A stretch of DNA of 64,000 nt from Sideroxyarcus emersonii (GTDB taxonomy: Bacteria; Pseudomonadota; Gammaproteobacteria; Burkholderiales; Gallionellaceae), in NCBI RefSeq assembly GCF_021654335.1, contig NZ_AP023423.1, positions 1,921,001 through 1,985,000 on the forward strand. Reading direction: 5' to 3'. Position numbers and translations under genes: made by a program. The notes under the pieces are model-generated. The model ran no database searches. It saw only the letters and a program-made list of their open reading frames with translations, and was not told the DNA's origin. This document shows, piece after piece, positions 9,657 through 19,569 of the stretch (position 1 is the stretch's first letter; each line of letters opens with the position of its first letter).

Positions 9657-10726
9657 GCTGCCGTCACCGGCACGCGCGCCGTCAACGCGCACATCAGCTC
9701 GTAACTGATGGTTCCCGCCGCAGTGGCCACCTCCTCCACCGGCAGGCCCTCTCCCCACAAGGTGACTGGGCTGCCCACAACCGCATCTGCCACCTCGCTC
9801 AGGTCGACGCTCAGCATGTCCATCGATACCCGTCCCAGCGTGCGCGTGCGCTGCCCGTTCACCAGGATCGGCGTTCCCGTCGGCGCATGGCGCGGGTAAC
9901 CGTCGGCATAACCGCAGGCCACTGTCGCGATGCGCATCGCCCGGTCGGCGCAAAACAGCCCCGCATAACCGACCCGGTCGCCGGCCTTCAGTTCGCGTAC
10001 CGAGATGATTTCGCTATTCAGCGTCATCACCGGGCGCAGGCCGAACTGTTGCGCGCCGGTGCCGGCGAACGGCGATGCGCCGTAAAGCATGATGCCGGGA
10101 CGCACCCATTCGCTGTGCGAAGAAGGATAACGCAGCAGCGCTGCGGAATTCGCCAGCGAGCGCGGCATGCGATAAGCGTCTGTCAGTCCCCTGAAACGCT
10201 CCAGCTGTTCCGCGATGCCTTCCGGCTCGTCGGCATGGGCAAAATGCGTCATCAGCACGATCTCACGCACAGCGGGATGCCGCTTCAATTTCTCCATCAC
10301 GGCCGGAAACTGTTCCGGCGTGAACCCCAGACGGTTCATGCCGGTATTCACCTTGAGCCAAACCTGCAAGGCGTTGCGGCGCGGGAAGGCATCGAGCATG
10401 GCAAGCTGCTGCGGACTGTGGATGACGCTGGCCAGTTCGTATTCGGCCAGCAGCGGCAACTCGTCCGCCTTGAAGAAGCCTTCCAGCAGCAGCAGGGTTT
10501 GCCGGAAACCCGCTTCGCGCAAGGCGACTGCATCGCGCACATCGAGCATCGCGAAACCCTCCGCTTCGGCCAGCGCCTCCGCCGCTCGCAGCAGGCCGTG
10601 GCCATAGGCATTGGCCTTGATGACCGCCATGATGCGGCTGGATGCGGCACGCCGCACCACGCGCAGATTGTTTTGCAATGCGGAAAGGTCGATGCGGGCT
10701 TGTATCGGGCGGGACATGAAATTCAT
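9653..10726 (-). CDS. alr: Alanine racemase
   Basis: PLP-dependent interconversion of L- and D-alanine for peptidoglycan. The N-terminal TIM barrel carries the PLP lysine in AVIKANAYGHG (about residue 35), and the C-terminal beta domain carries the second catalytic tyrosine in RVGYAG. Length about 357 aa is typical. The start is set at MNFMSRP; MSRPIQARIDL at 10717 is equally plausible, while the longer frame to 10768 runs into the region upstream of divergent lplT. No strong Shine-Dalgarno decides it. Alanine dehydrogenase lies 6.4 kb downstream on the other strand. Confidence 0.95.
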   Translation of the reverse strand: MNFMSRPIQARIDLSALQNNLRVVRRAASSRIMAVIKANAYGHGLLRAAEALAEAEGFAMLDVRDAVALREAGFRQTLLLLEGFFKADELPLLAEYELASVIHSPQQLAMLDAFPRRNALQVWLKVNTGMNRLGFTPEQFPAVMEKLKRHPAVREIVLMTHFAHADEPEGIAEQLERFRGLTDAYRMPRSLANSAALLRYPSSHSEWVRPGIMLYGASPFAGTGAQQFGLRPVMTLNSEIISVRELKAGDRVGYAGLFCADRAMRIATVACGYADGYPRHAPTGTPILVNGQRTRTLGRVSMDMLSVDLSEVADAVVGSPVTLWGEGLPVEEVATAAGTISYELMCALTARVPVTAA

Positions 10727-10812
10727 GGCAGGGCTGGATAAACTGGCGCGAATGATAGCAGGCCACATATTTTCGTGTTATAAAAGCCCGTCCCTCAAAC
10801 GATAAACCTATA

Positions 10813-12039
10813 GTGAATCGCGGCTTCTACACCATCCTGGCGGCACAGTTTTTCTCCGCGCTCGCCGACAACGCCCTATTGTTTGCCGCCATCGCCCTGC
10901 TCAAGCAGGGTCATGCGCCGAGCTGGCACACGCCGGTGCTGCAGCAGGCTTTCATCGTGTCGTTCATCCTGCTTGCGCCGTTTGTCGGAGCGTTTGCCGA
11001 CTCGCTGCCCAAGGGGCGCGTGATGTTCATCAGCAACGCGATCAAGATGGCGGGCTGCCTGGCCATGCTGGCCGGCATCGACCCGCTGCTGGCATATGGC
11101 CTGGCCGGCTTCGGCGCGGCGGCCTATTCCCCTGCCAAATACGGCATCCTCACCGAGTACCTCCCCCCGGCGAGGCTGGTATGGGCGAACAGCTGGATGG
11201 AAGGACTGACGGTCAGCGCCATCATCCTGGGAGCGGTGGTCGGCGGCATGCTGATCACGCCGAGCATCGCCACGTCGCTGCTGCAATACATGCACGTCCC
11301 GCTGCAGGTGACGCCGCCGGAACTCTCCATCTTCATCATCTTCTTCATCTACCTGATCGCAGCGCTGTTCAACCTCTACATCCCGCTGGTGCCCATCGAA
11401 CACAAGCCGTTCAGCCGCAGCCCGCTGTTCCTGCTCAAGGATTTCTGGCACTGCTTCACGCTGCTGTGGAAGGATCCGCTGGGACAGGTTTCGCTGGCCG
11501 TCACCACGCTGTTCTGGGGAGCGGGGGCGACGCTGCGCCTGCTGGTACTGTCGTGGGCAGCGATCGCGCTGCACTACAGCATCGGTGAAGCCGCCAAACT
11601 GATCGCCTGGTTCGCCGTGGGCATCGCCATCGGCGCGGTGCTGGCGGCGCGCCTGGTCAAGCTGGAACACGCGGTGAACGTGCTGCCGGTCGGCATCGGC
11701 ATGGGATTGATGGTACTGGTGATGATCCCGATCACCAATCCCCTGCTCGCCATCCTGCTGCTCATCTGCATCGGCATGATGGCCGGTTTCTTCGTGGTGC
11801 CGATGAACGCACTGCTGCAGCACCGCGGCCACCTGCTGATCGGTGCAGGACGTTCCATCGCCGTGCAGAACTTCAACGAGAACATCAGCATCTTCCTCCT
11901 GCTGGGCCTCTACGCACTGATGGAGAAACTCGAGCTCCACCTCAACATCATCATTCTCGTGTTCGGGCTGTTGATGGCGGGCCTCATGGGCCTGCTTTAC
12001 AAGAAACACGGCCACGACCAAGATAACGGCAAAATTTAA
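10813..12039 (+). CDS. lplT: Lysophospholipid transporter LplT
   Basis: Inner-membrane MFS protein (408 aa, about 12 TM) that flips lysophospholipids inward. The N-terminus (FYTILAAQFFSALADNALL) and internal AAYSPAKYGILTEYLPP are diagnostic of LplT. It starts at GTG 10813. In enterobacteria lplT is paired with aas (acyltransferase); here no aas follows, and the next gene, 21 bp away, encodes a CBS/CorC protein. It is divergent from alr, with a roughly 85-bp shared promoter region. Confidence 0.93.
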   Translation: MNRGFYTILAAQFFSALADNALLFAAIALLKQGHAPSWHTPVLQQAFIVSFILLAPFVGAFADSLPKGRVMFISNAIKMAGCLAMLAGIDPLLAYGLAGFGAAAYSPAKYGILTEYLPPARLVWANSWMEGLTVSAIILGAVVGGMLITPSIATSLLQYMHVPLQVTPPELSIFIIFFIYLIAALFNLYIPLVPIEHKPFSRSPLFLLKDFWHCFTLLWKDPLGQVSLAVTTLFWGAGATLRLLVLSWAAIALHYSIGEAAKLIAWFAVGIAIGAVLAARLVKLEHAVNVLPVGIGMGLMVLVMIPITNPLLAILLLICIGMMAGFFVVPMNALLQHRGHLLIGAGRSIAVQNFNENISIFLLLGLYALMEKLELHLNIIILVFGLLMAGLMGLLYKKHGHDQDNGKI

Positions 12040-12060
12040 CCTCCCGTCCAAGGAGATCGC

Positions 12061-13362
12061 ATGGAAATCTGGATACTCGTGCTGCTGATCCTGCTCAGCG
12101 GCTTTTTCGCCATGTCAGAGATGAGCATTGGTGCCAGCCGCACCGCGATCCTCGCGCAGATGGCCGAGGCCGGCAACGAGGGGGCCCGCATCGCCGCCGA
12201 ATTGCGCAACCAGCCTTCCCGCCTTTTGGCCGCAACGCAGATCGGCCTCACCGCATTGGCCACCCTGCTCGGCGTGTTCGGCGAATCGATGTGGGTGCCG
12301 CGCATCGAATCCGCCATTGAATCCAGCACCGGCGCACTCGCCTTCGCCAAATACCCCTTGTCCTTGCTGCTGGTGGTCGGCAGCATCACCTTCGCCACCA
12401 TCGTGGTCGGCGAGATCATCCCCAAGCGCATCGCGCTGGCCAGGCCGGAAACCATCGCCTCCGCGCTCGCCCCGCTCATGGCGCTGTTCGCCAGGCTGAA
12501 CCGTCCGTTCATCTGGGCGCTGTCGGTGGCGAGCGAAAAGATACTCGCGCTGTTTCCGTTCAAGGAAAGCGCGGAATACCTGGCTGCCGACGAGATCCGC
12601 GCCATGATCGCCGCCGGACGGCGCGACGGCGGCCTGGACGAGACTTCCGGCGAACTGCTCGGCAATGTGTTCCGCCTGGACGACCGCAAGGTGGCCAGCG
12701 TGATGACGCCCGCCAACGACATCATCTATCTCGACCTGCAGGCGCCGAGCCAGGTCAACCTGGAGAAGATCAAGACCCAGCGCGTCTCGCGCTTCCTCGT
12801 CTGCAAGGGCGGGCTCACCCAGCTGGTCGGCTACATCGAGAGCCGGGAACTGCTGCAGCACCTGCTGGAGAACGAGCAGCTCGATCTCGGAAAATTGCCG
12901 ACGCACGCCATCCACTACATCCCCAACACCCAGTCGCTGATCGGCGTGCTCGAATTCTTCCGCGCCCAGAAGACGCACCTCGCCGTCGTGGTGAACGAAT
13001 TCGGCCAAGCCGAGGGACTGGTCACCATGAGCGACCTGCTCTCGTCCGTCGTGGGCGACGTGCCCAGCTCGGTGGATGAAATGCCGCTTGCCGTGCAGCG
13101 CGAAGACGGATCGTGGCTGCTGGACGGGCTGCTGCCGCTGGACGAGATGAAGGAAAAGCTCGGCCTCACCGAACTGCCCGAAGAAGAACTGGGCAACTAT
13201 CACACCGTAGGCGGCTTCGTCATCACAGCCGTGGGGCACATCCCGAAGAAGGCCGAGACCTTCGACTGGAACGGCTGGCGCTTCGAGGTGGTCGACATGG
13301 ACAAGAACCGCGTCGACGAGATCTTCGCCCGCCCCATCGGCGCAAGCCTCCCCAGCGACTGA
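12061..13362 (+). CDS. CNNM/HlyC-CorC family CBS protein
   Basis: Hemolysin-family protein of 433 aa. It has an N-terminal DUF21/CNNM membrane domain (about 1-170, beginning MEIWILVLLILLSGFFAMSE), a CBS pair (about 200-325) and a C-terminal CorC_HlyC domain (about 345-425). Members are linked to Mg2+/Co2+ efflux or Na+/Mg2+ exchange; they are not hemolysins in the strict sense. A clear AAGGAG sits 5-10 bases before the ATG. It probably shares a transcript with lplT. Confidence 0.9.
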   Translation: MEIWILVLLILLSGFFAMSEMSIGASRTAILAQMAEAGNEGARIAAELRNQPSRLLAATQIGLTALATLLGVFGESMWVPRIESAIESSTGALAFAKYPLSLLLVVGSITFATIVVGEIIPKRIALARPETIASALAPLMALFARLNRPFIWALSVASEKILALFPFKESAEYLAADEIRAMIAAGRRDGGLDETSGELLGNVFRLDDRKVASVMTPANDIIYLDLQAPSQVNLEKIKTQRVSRFLVCKGGLTQLVGYIESRELLQHLLENEQLDLGKLPTHAIHYIPNTQSLIGVLEFFRAQKTHLAVVVNEFGQAEGLVTMSDLLSSVVGDVPSSVDEMPLAVQREDGSWLLDGLLPLDEMKEKLGLTELPEEELGNYHTVGGFVITAVGHIPKKAETFDWNGWRFEVVDMDKNRVDEIFARPIGASLPSD

Positions 13363-13366
13363 ACCC

Positions 13367-14347
13367 ATGAGATCCCTCGCCCTCATCGCAGCAACATGCG
13401 CTCTGCTCGGCCTGGCCGGCTGCGCCAGCGAGCGCACCGATCCGTCGCTGCTGACCTTCGATCAATCGAGGTTGCCGCCTGCAGACCTCGACCTGGCGAT
13501 CCCCCATCTGGGGCCATGCACCAACAATCCGGACCGCACGCTGCATCTCAACTCGCAGCAGCCCGTCACGGTGCTGGTGCATGGCTGCCGCGGCTCCACC
13601 GGGAATTTCCGCGCACTGGCCGAAGTGATGGCGTTCAACGGCCAGCAGACTGCCTGCTTCGACTACGACGACCGCGACAGCCTGATGCGCAGCTCGGCGC
13701 AACTGGCCGCCTCGCTCGACAGCCTGGCCGGGCATCTGCGCAACAAACAGATCACCGTCATCGGCCACAGCCAGGGCGCGCTGATCTCGCGCAAGGCGCT
13801 GGTCGCAGAGCGCCCCGATCCGATGCAAGACCAGGAGGCGCAACTGCGGCTGGTCACCATATCCGGCCCGTTCTCGGGCATCGCCTCGGCCGAAACATGC
13901 GGCTCGCCCTCTCTGCTCTGGCGCATCGCGACGCTGGGGATGGTGAAACAGGTCTGCCAGATCATCAGCGGCGACAAATGGTTCGAGATCACCTCCGCCT
14001 CCGACTTCATCCGCCAGCCGGGCGACCTGCGCAAGCAGGTAAGCTCCTACCTCAAGATCGACACCGACGAGCGCGATGCCTGCTACCGCAACGAGGATGG
14101 CACTTGCAGGGCCAAAGACTATACCTTCAGCCTGGAAGAACAGTATTACCCGCCCGTCGACCGCGCCCAGCCGGTGAAAAACGTCGAGGTCAAGGCCGGC
14201 CATGTCGAGATCGTCGGCGACCAGCGCGTCGCGCCGCGCAAACTCATCGCCGTCCTGCAACAGAACGGCATCCTCAACCAGACCGAAACACAGCGCAGCG
14301 CCGCCTTCGACCGGCTGCTGGCCAGGCTGTATTCGAACAACGACTAA
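13367..14347 (+). CDS. Alpha/beta-hydrolase lipoprotein
   Basis: Predicted membrane-anchored lipase/esterase-like protein (326 aa). The signal peptide ends in the lipobox LAGC with C19 as the lipidated residue. The nucleophile elbow is GHSQG with S135, preceded by the oxyanion-side VHGCRGS. Several later cysteines suggest disulfides and an extracytoplasmic location. The gene starts 4 bp after the CorC-like stop. The substrate cannot be inferred. Confidence 0.82.
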   Translation: MRSLALIAATCALLGLAGCASERTDPSLLTFDQSRLPPADLDLAIPHLGPCTNNPDRTLHLNSQQPVTVLVHGCRGSTGNFRALAEVMAFNGQQTACFDYDDRDSLMRSSAQLAASLDSLAGHLRNKQITVIGHSQGALISRKALVAERPDPMQDQEAQLRLVTISGPFSGIASAETCGSPSLLWRIATLGMVKQVCQIISGDKWFEITSASDFIRQPGDLRKQVSSYLKIDTDERDACYRNEDGTCRAKDYTFSLEEQYYPPVDRAQPVKNVEVKAGHVEIVGDQRVAPRKLIAVLQQNGILNQTETQRSAAFDRLLARLYSNND

Positions 14348-14357
14348 GGAATCCATC

Positions 14358-14549
14358 ATGACCTGCCGAACCGCTTCAATCCTCTGCGCAGTCCTGCTGC
14401 TCGGCGCATGCGGACAGAACGACAATCCGCCTGCGCCCAAGCTGTTCCAGGAACAGCGGGATACGCTCGACAAGGCCAGGACCGTCGATCCCGCTGCGCA
14501 AAAGCAGGACGAGGAACAACGCAAGGCGATGGAGCAGCAGACGAAATGA
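14358..14549 (+). CDS. Small lipoprotein, 63 aa
   Basis: Short lipoprotein whose signal peptide ends in LLGAC (lipidated C18). The mature part is polar and Gln/Lys/Glu-rich, probably helical (EQRDTLDKARTVDP...). A GGA-type ribosome site precedes the ATG, which lies 10 bp after the hydrolase gene. Function unknown. Confidence 0.7.
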   Translation: MTCRTASILCAVLLLGACGQNDNPPAPKLFQEQRDTLDKARTVDPAAQKQDEEQRKAMEQQTK

Positions 14550-14622
14550 AACTTCGCCGGGCGGATTCGTTGCCGGATCTACCCATTCGGCCAATCACCC
14601 ATCACCCCCAGGAAGAACGACC

Positions 14623-14871
14623 ATGAGTTTAGTACCGATGATCATCCTTACCGCGATACTCGCCCTGTTCCTCGGCTTCTATTATTTTTCGCTGATCATC
14701 TCGATCGCGATCTGGTTTCCGCACCGGGCCAGGGCCAAATGGGTCGCCCTGGTAGAGTCGCCTGCCATCGATGCATTCAGGTGGTTCTGGAAATGGATCG
14801 CCCCTGCCTGGCTGGTCACGGTCACCGTTGCAATCGCCTTCATCGCAATCAGGCTGGCTGCGGTGCTCTGA
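14623..14871 (+). CDS. Two-TM small membrane protein
   Basis: 82-aa protein with a long N-terminal hydrophobic segment (about residues 3-32) and a C-terminal one (about 58-80) separated by a basic/aromatic loop (WFPHRARAKW). AGGAAG lies just upstream of the ATG. No family recognised. It ends the lplT-led run of same-strand genes. The 215 bp that follow (14872-15086) show no gene and no clear terminator. Confidence 0.6.
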   Translation: MSLVPMIILTAILALFLGFYYFSLIISIAIWFPHRARAKWVALVESPAIDAFRWFWKWIAPAWLVTVTVAIAFIAIRLAAVL

Positions 14872-15086
14872 AGTCAGCCGGCCGGAAGAGCGGCTTCCTC
14901 CACGACAGCAAAAATCAGGCGGCACTCAGGGGGTTACTCCCGATACACGCGTCAAGCCGCACTTCTCGGTGCGATCAATGACGCTTTAAAAGATAGACAA
15001 ACCCGGTGTACACCGCTAGGGTACGGTCTGCCTGCCCGTGATCCGGGATCGGGTCCCTTGGATTGCCGAGACACAAACTAGCTGAA

Positions 15087-16925
15087 ATGTTCACCCGATT
15101 CGCATCCCCCGTGTTCAACACACTTTGCCGACTGTTGCTCCCGCCTTGCCTGCTGGCGATGACCGCCGGTTTGGCGCATGCGCAACCGCTGTCGCTGAAC
15201 GAATTGCCGGCGGGTTCGCTGGGCGGCTGGACCGACCTGTACGTTGAAGAAGGACGTGCGCTTGGCCTGGCGGAGGCGCAAGCGCTGCTGCACGAAGGCA
15301 AGTTCCACCCCGGCGGCCAGCCGATACTGTCGCAAGGAATCGGCAGCAAACCGCGATGGCTGCACCTCGCGCTGATCAACCCCACTGCCGCCCCCATCTC
15401 GCTGAAGCTGGCCGTGGGCACGACCTGGACGGATCGTATCGACACCTATCTGGTACATGACGGCCAGCCCACGCTCAATTGGCAGACCGGCGACGAGCTT
15501 GCGCAAGCTCCGGGGCTCAGCCAGGGAATAGGCTACATCCTGTCTCCCGGCTTTGCGCCAGGCCGGAGCGATCTGTTCCTGCGCGTGGATTCGACCGACC
15601 CGCTGATCTTCCCCATCGAGTTGCTGACGGATGAACAGGCCAGGGAACTGCAGCAGCGGGTGCACTACAGCTACGGTTTCATCTTCGGCTTCATGATGGC
15701 GCTTGCCGCCTACAACGCGACCCTGTTCTTCGGGTTGCGCAAACGCAGCCACCTTTACTACGCGGTATACCTGGTCAGCCTGGTCGTGCTGATCGCCTGC
15801 TATACCGGACATGGCTTTGCCTGGCTGTGGCCGGACCGGCCGCAAGTGCAACGCTATGCGATCCTGGTCGCGATGGTGATCTACGGCTGCTGCGGATTGC
15901 TGTTCGCCAGCCGCTTCCTGGCCCTCAAGGAACATGCCCCGCGTGTCTTGCGCTTCGTCCAGTCGTTCGCCGCCGCGGGACTGGCGGCCATTGCGATCAG
16001 CATCCTGCTCGACAGCCAGCTCGCCGCCGCACTGGTCGCCTTCAACTTTGCCGCACTGTTCAGCGTGTCGATGGTGCTGCTCGGCCTGCTCACCATACGG
16101 AACAGCCGGCCATCCGGCCGCTACTTCCTCATCGCGGCCATCTTCGGCATGCTCGGCGCCGGCAGCACGACGCTGGCGGTATGGGGCGGGATACCGTTCA
16201 ACGCGGTCACCTACCACGCGCTCGAATTCGGCATGGTGATCGAGGCGACGCTGTTTGCGCTGGCGCTGTCATACCGCTTCAACGAGATCAGCGGCAGCCT
16301 TGTCGAGATCAACGCCCTGAACGACCAGCTATCCGCAGAAGTGGCGGAACGCAAGAAGATGGAAGAACAGATACGGCAACTGGCCTTCCACGATTCGCTC
16401 ACCGAACTGCCCAATCGCCGCCTGCTGCTGGACAGACTGGAACAGGCCGTCGCCGCGAGCAAGCGGAAGAAGAGCTACGCCGCACTGATCTTCCTCGATC
16501 TGGACAATTTCAAACCGCTCAACGACCTGCACGGGCATGTGGTCGGCGACTTGCTGCTCATGGAAGCGGCGACCAGGCTGCAAGCCTGCGTGCGCGAGAC
16601 GGATACCGTTGCGCGTTTCGGCGGCGACGAATTCGTGGTGATGCTGAACGACCTGGGAGAAGACCAGTCCGCATCGTTCGCGCTCGCCCGCACCGTGGCG
16701 GAGAAAATCCTCGCCGCCATCGCCGGCCCCTACCGGTTCACGCTCGCCCACTCGGATGAAACGGTCGCCGACGTCGAGCATAACTGCACGGCCAGCATCG
16801 GCGTAGTGGTGTTCACCGACCACCAGGGCAGCCCGGACGACCTGATCAAGTGGGGAGACGATGCGATGTATCGGGCCAAGATGGCGGGACGCAATACGAT
16901 CCGTTTTTTCGGGCAGCCAGACTGA
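15087..16925 (+). CDS. 7TMR-DISM diguanylate cyclase
   Basis: Membrane diguanylate cyclase of 612 aa. A cleavable signal (LLAMTAGLAHAQ) is followed by a periplasmic 7TMR-DISM extracellular domain (about 30-185), seven TM helices (about 190-395), a short coiled coil (EVAERKKMEEQI) and a GGDEF domain (about 430-610). The motif RFGGDEFVVML is intact and no EAL domain follows, so synthesis of c-di-GMP in response to a periplasmic ligand is predicted. The ATG at 15087 directly precedes the signal peptide; a TTG 24 bp earlier is less likely. Confidence 0.9.
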   Translation: MFTRFASPVFNTLCRLLLPPCLLAMTAGLAHAQPLSLNELPAGSLGGWTDLYVEEGRALGLAEAQALLHEGKFHPGGQPILSQGIGSKPRWLHLALINPTAAPISLKLAVGTTWTDRIDTYLVHDGQPTLNWQTGDELAQAPGLSQGIGYILSPGFAPGRSDLFLRVDSTDPLIFPIELLTDEQARELQQRVHYSYGFIFGFMMALAAYNATLFFGLRKRSHLYYAVYLVSLVVLIACYTGHGFAWLWPDRPQVQRYAILVAMVIYGCCGLLFASRFLALKEHAPRVLRFVQSFAAAGLAAIAISILLDSQLAAALVAFNFAALFSVSMVLLGLLTIRNSRPSGRYFLIAAIFGMLGAGSTTLAVWGGIPFNAVTYHALEFGMVIEATLFALALSYRFNEISGSLVEINALNDQLSAEVAERKKMEEQIRQLAFHDSLTELPNRRLLLDRLEQAVAASKRKKSYAALIFLDLDNFKPLNDLHGHVVGDLLLMEAATRLQACVRETDTVARFGGDEFVVMLNDLGEDQSASFALARTVAEKILAAIAGPYRFTLAHSDETVADVEHNCTASIGVVVFTDHQGSPDDLIKWGDDAMYRAKMAGRNTIRFFGQPD

Positions 16926-17105
16926 GCCGCTCACTGGCGGGACGAAGCCGCCGTACGCGACAAACTGCCCCCATCCCGCTTGCGGCTTCACTTCCCTCCG
17001 GGTCCCGCACCGTCCGCCCGGACTGGCTAAGACGGTACGACTCATGTACCTTAAGCATCGTGGCCATGCCCGGCCGGCCCCATCCCACTGCACAGAGGAG
17101 CGCAC

Positions 17106-18221
17106 ATGAAGATAGGCATCCCCAAAGAGATCAAGACCAACGAGAACCGCGTCTCGCTCGTCCCCGCCGGAGCAGAAGCGCTGGCAGCAGCCGGCCACAC
17201 GGTGATAGTGGAAACGGGCGCGGGACTCGGCAGCGGTTTCAGCGATGCGCAATACCAGGCAGCCGGTGCGCAGATCGGCAAGGATGCCGATGCGGTATGG
17301 GCGGCAGCCGACATGATCGTGAAAGTGAAGGAACCGATCGAGCCGGAATGGAAACGCATCCGCCGCGGCCAGGTCATCTTCACCTATTTCCACTTTGCCG
17401 CGAACGAGCAGCTGACGCGCGCGCACCTGACCTCGGGTGCCATCTGCATCGCTTATGAAACGGTCGAGCTGCCGTCGCGCGAACTGCCGTTATTGACGCC
17501 CATGTCGGAAGTGGCCGGACGCATGGCCGTGCAGGAAGGCGCCAAGTATCTGGAGAAGCTGAACGGCGGCCGCGGCATCCTGCTGAGCGGCGTGCCCGGC
17601 GTGCCGCCGGCCAAGGTGGTGATACTCGGCGCCGGCGTGGTCGGCGTGAATGCAGCCAAGATCGCCGCCGGCATGGGGGCAAGCGTGGTCATCCTCGACA
17701 TCTCGCTGGAACGGCTGCGTTATCTGAGCGACGTCATGCCGGCCAACGTGCAGCTGGTGTTCTCCGACCGTCACAACCTGCTGGCGCAGATCGCCAATGC
17801 CGACCTGATCATCGGTGCGGTGCTGATACACGGCGGCGTCGCCCCCAAGCTGATCCGCCGCGAAGACCTCAAGACCATGCGCCCCGGCGCAGTGATCGTG
17901 GATGTCTCGGTCGATCAGGGCGGCTGCATCGAAACGACGCACCCGACCACGCACGAGAACCCGACCTTCATCGTCGACGGCGTGGTCCATTACGGTGTGG
18001 CCAACATGCCCGGCGGCGTGCCGACCACCTCGACGCTGGCGCTGACCAACGCCACCCTGCCTTATGTGCTGAAACTGGCGAACAAGGGATACCGGCTGGC
18101 ACTCAAGGAATCGTCGGCATTGCTGAACGGTCTCAACATCATCAACAGCAAGGTCACCCACCGCAAGGTCGCGGAAGCGTTCGGCATGGACTACCTGCCC
18201 GCCGAGTCGTTCCTCGACTGA
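17106..18221 (+). CDS. ald: Alanine dehydrogenase
   Basis: NAD-dependent oxidative deamination of L-alanine to pyruvate and ammonia (371 aa, family length). The substrate residues K75 (VKVKEP) and H96 (TYFHFA) fall at the canonical positions. The Rossmann motif is ILGAGVVGVNAAKIA. GAGG precedes the ATG (CAGAGGAGCGCAC). It is monocistronic by context: 180 bp without genes upstream, a convergent hydrolase gene downstream. With alr in the same window it connects alanine racemisation and catabolism. Confidence 0.96.
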   Translation: MKIGIPKEIKTNENRVSLVPAGAEALAAAGHTVIVETGAGLGSGFSDAQYQAAGAQIGKDADAVWAAADMIVKVKEPIEPEWKRIRRGQVIFTYFHFAANEQLTRAHLTSGAICIAYETVELPSRELPLLTPMSEVAGRMAVQEGAKYLEKLNGGRGILLSGVPGVPPAKVVILGAGVVGVNAAKIAAGMGASVVILDISLERLRYLSDVMPANVQLVFSDRHNLLAQIANADLIIGAVLIHGGVAPKLIRREDLKTMRPGAVIVDVSVDQGGCIETTHPTTHENPTFIVDGVVHYGVANMPGGVPTTSTLALTNATLPYVLKLANKGYRLALKESSALLNGLNIINSKVTHRKVAEAFGMDYLPAESFLD

Positions 18222-18244
18222 GTGCATCGCGGACAGAACGGCAT

Positions 18245-19141
18245 TCAGTTCCGTTTCCACCAGTCCGCGATGATGCTGCCCACCGCCGGATTCACCAGGT
18301 AACCGAAAGAGCGGTGGCTGTTCAGGCCTTCGTTGGTGCAGAAGAAATTGTAGATCCCCTGGCAGTGGTCATCGATCGAGTCGACCAGCCCTAGCTCAAG
18401 CATCGCACCGAAGCTGTCGTGCAGTTTGCGCCCCATGGCGACGAGATCGCCTTCCGCCGCCACGTTCACCCAATGCCGGATCAGTCCGGGATAGCTCCTG
18501 GGACGCCCTCCATTCATGCCCATCAGGGATCGCTGTATATAGTGCATCCCCAGCGGACTGCCGATGGTCAGGAAGTCCACCTTTCCTTGCAGCTTCTCCT
18601 GATGCGTCAGCTCCCATAGCGCATCGTAGGCGATCACCGATCCCAGGCTGTGGCCGATCAGCAGCACGGACTCCCGTTTCTCCAGCAGGGGACGCACGAT
18701 GTGTTTCAGCAATTTGCGCATGTCGGCGGCCACGCCGTCGCCATTGTTGAAGTAGCGCTTGATCTCCTGCTCCGTGCTGCGCGCATCCTCGGGCAGGAAG
18801 CGGATCAGCACGGGCACATGATCCACCATGTTCAGGACAAAGCTGCTGATGCGTATCTCCCAGGAACTCGCCTGCCGGATATCCTGTGCGGTCGGGCCAT
18901 GCTTGTTGATCAGCGCGTCGATCCACGGAATCTCGCGGGTAATGTCCTTGTACTTGTGGTAGTACAGGTAGTTCCAGCTGACCAGGTGGAATCGATCCCG
19001 GCCGGATTGCAACGACTCCGCGACCTGGCTGTCGGCACGCCGCACTCCTTCGATGAGGGTGCGCCAGAGCAATTCACGGTGTTGTGCCGCCCGCGGCTTG
19101 GGATTCTTGCCCGGCACGAAGACGATGTGCTTGAGTGTCAT
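18245..19141 (-). CDS. Alpha/beta-hydrolase, serine esterase type
   Basis: 298-aa soluble protein with the nucleophile elbow LLIGHSLGSVIAYDALW in mid-protein and a downstream FLTIGSPLGM, typical of serine hydrolases acting on lipid-like esters. No signal peptide. The start is set at MTLKHIVFVPG, where the alpha/beta-hydrolase beta strand begins; the frame stays open about 80 bp further without a better start. Substrate unknown. Confidence 0.75.
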   Translation of the reverse strand: MTLKHIVFVPGKNPKPRAAQHRELLWRTLIEGVRRADSQVAESLQSGRDRFHLVSWNYLYYHKYKDITREIPWIDALINKHGPTAQDIRQASSWEIRISSFVLNMVDHVPVLIRFLPEDARSTEQEIKRYFNNGDGVAADMRKLLKHIVRPLLEKRESVLLIGHSLGSVIAYDALWELTHQEKLQGKVDFLTIGSPLGMHYIQRSLMGMNGGRPRSYPGLIRHWVNVAAEGDLVAMGRKLHDSFGAMLELGLVDSIDDHCQGIYNFFCTNEGLNSHRSFGYLVNPAVGSIIADWWKRN

Positions 19142-19226
19142 GCCGTGCCCGGTATGACCCTGCTCACACCCGGCCGGAAGCGGCACAACGGATATACCTG
19201 AAGAAGCGGCGCCATCCTGCACGCCA

Positions 19227-19514
19227 TCATTCGTCGTTGCGGTGCGGCGTCGATCCTTCTGCCGGTTCGCCGGTTTCCGGATCTATCCAGTCGGAGATGC
19301 CGATCTCCGATTCCGCTTCCTGTAGCGATTCGCCCTCTTCATAATCGTCGCCGCCGCTTGCTTGCATATCCTCGACTGCCCCCAGCAGGGTCGGGAAGGG
19401 CCCATACAATTCTTCGGTTCGCTTGTCCTGCCAGTAAAAGCCGTCCGGCCGCTCGAATACGCGGGTATGGTCATAATCCGGCGGTGTCTCAGGAATGGTT
19501 ACAGTCGTGGTCAT
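19227..19514 (-). CDS. Acidic hypothetical protein, 95 aa
   Basis: Small, strongly acidic cytoplasmic protein with a conserved-looking core (DGFYWQDKRTEELYGPFPTL) and an Asp/Glu-rich C-terminus. A GGGAGG lies before the ATG. It lies 55 bp downstream of the UspA gene on the same strand. I do not recognise the family. Confidence 0.6.
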   Translation of the reverse strand: MTTTVTIPETPPDYDHTRVFERPDGFYWQDKRTEELYGPFPTLLGAVEDMQASGGDDYEEGESLQEAESEIGISDWIDPETGEPAEGSTPHRNDE

Positions 19515-19569
19515 GGCTCCCTCCCTTGCCCGCTTGATGCAGCCGGCGGCGCATATGCTTCATTCCGCA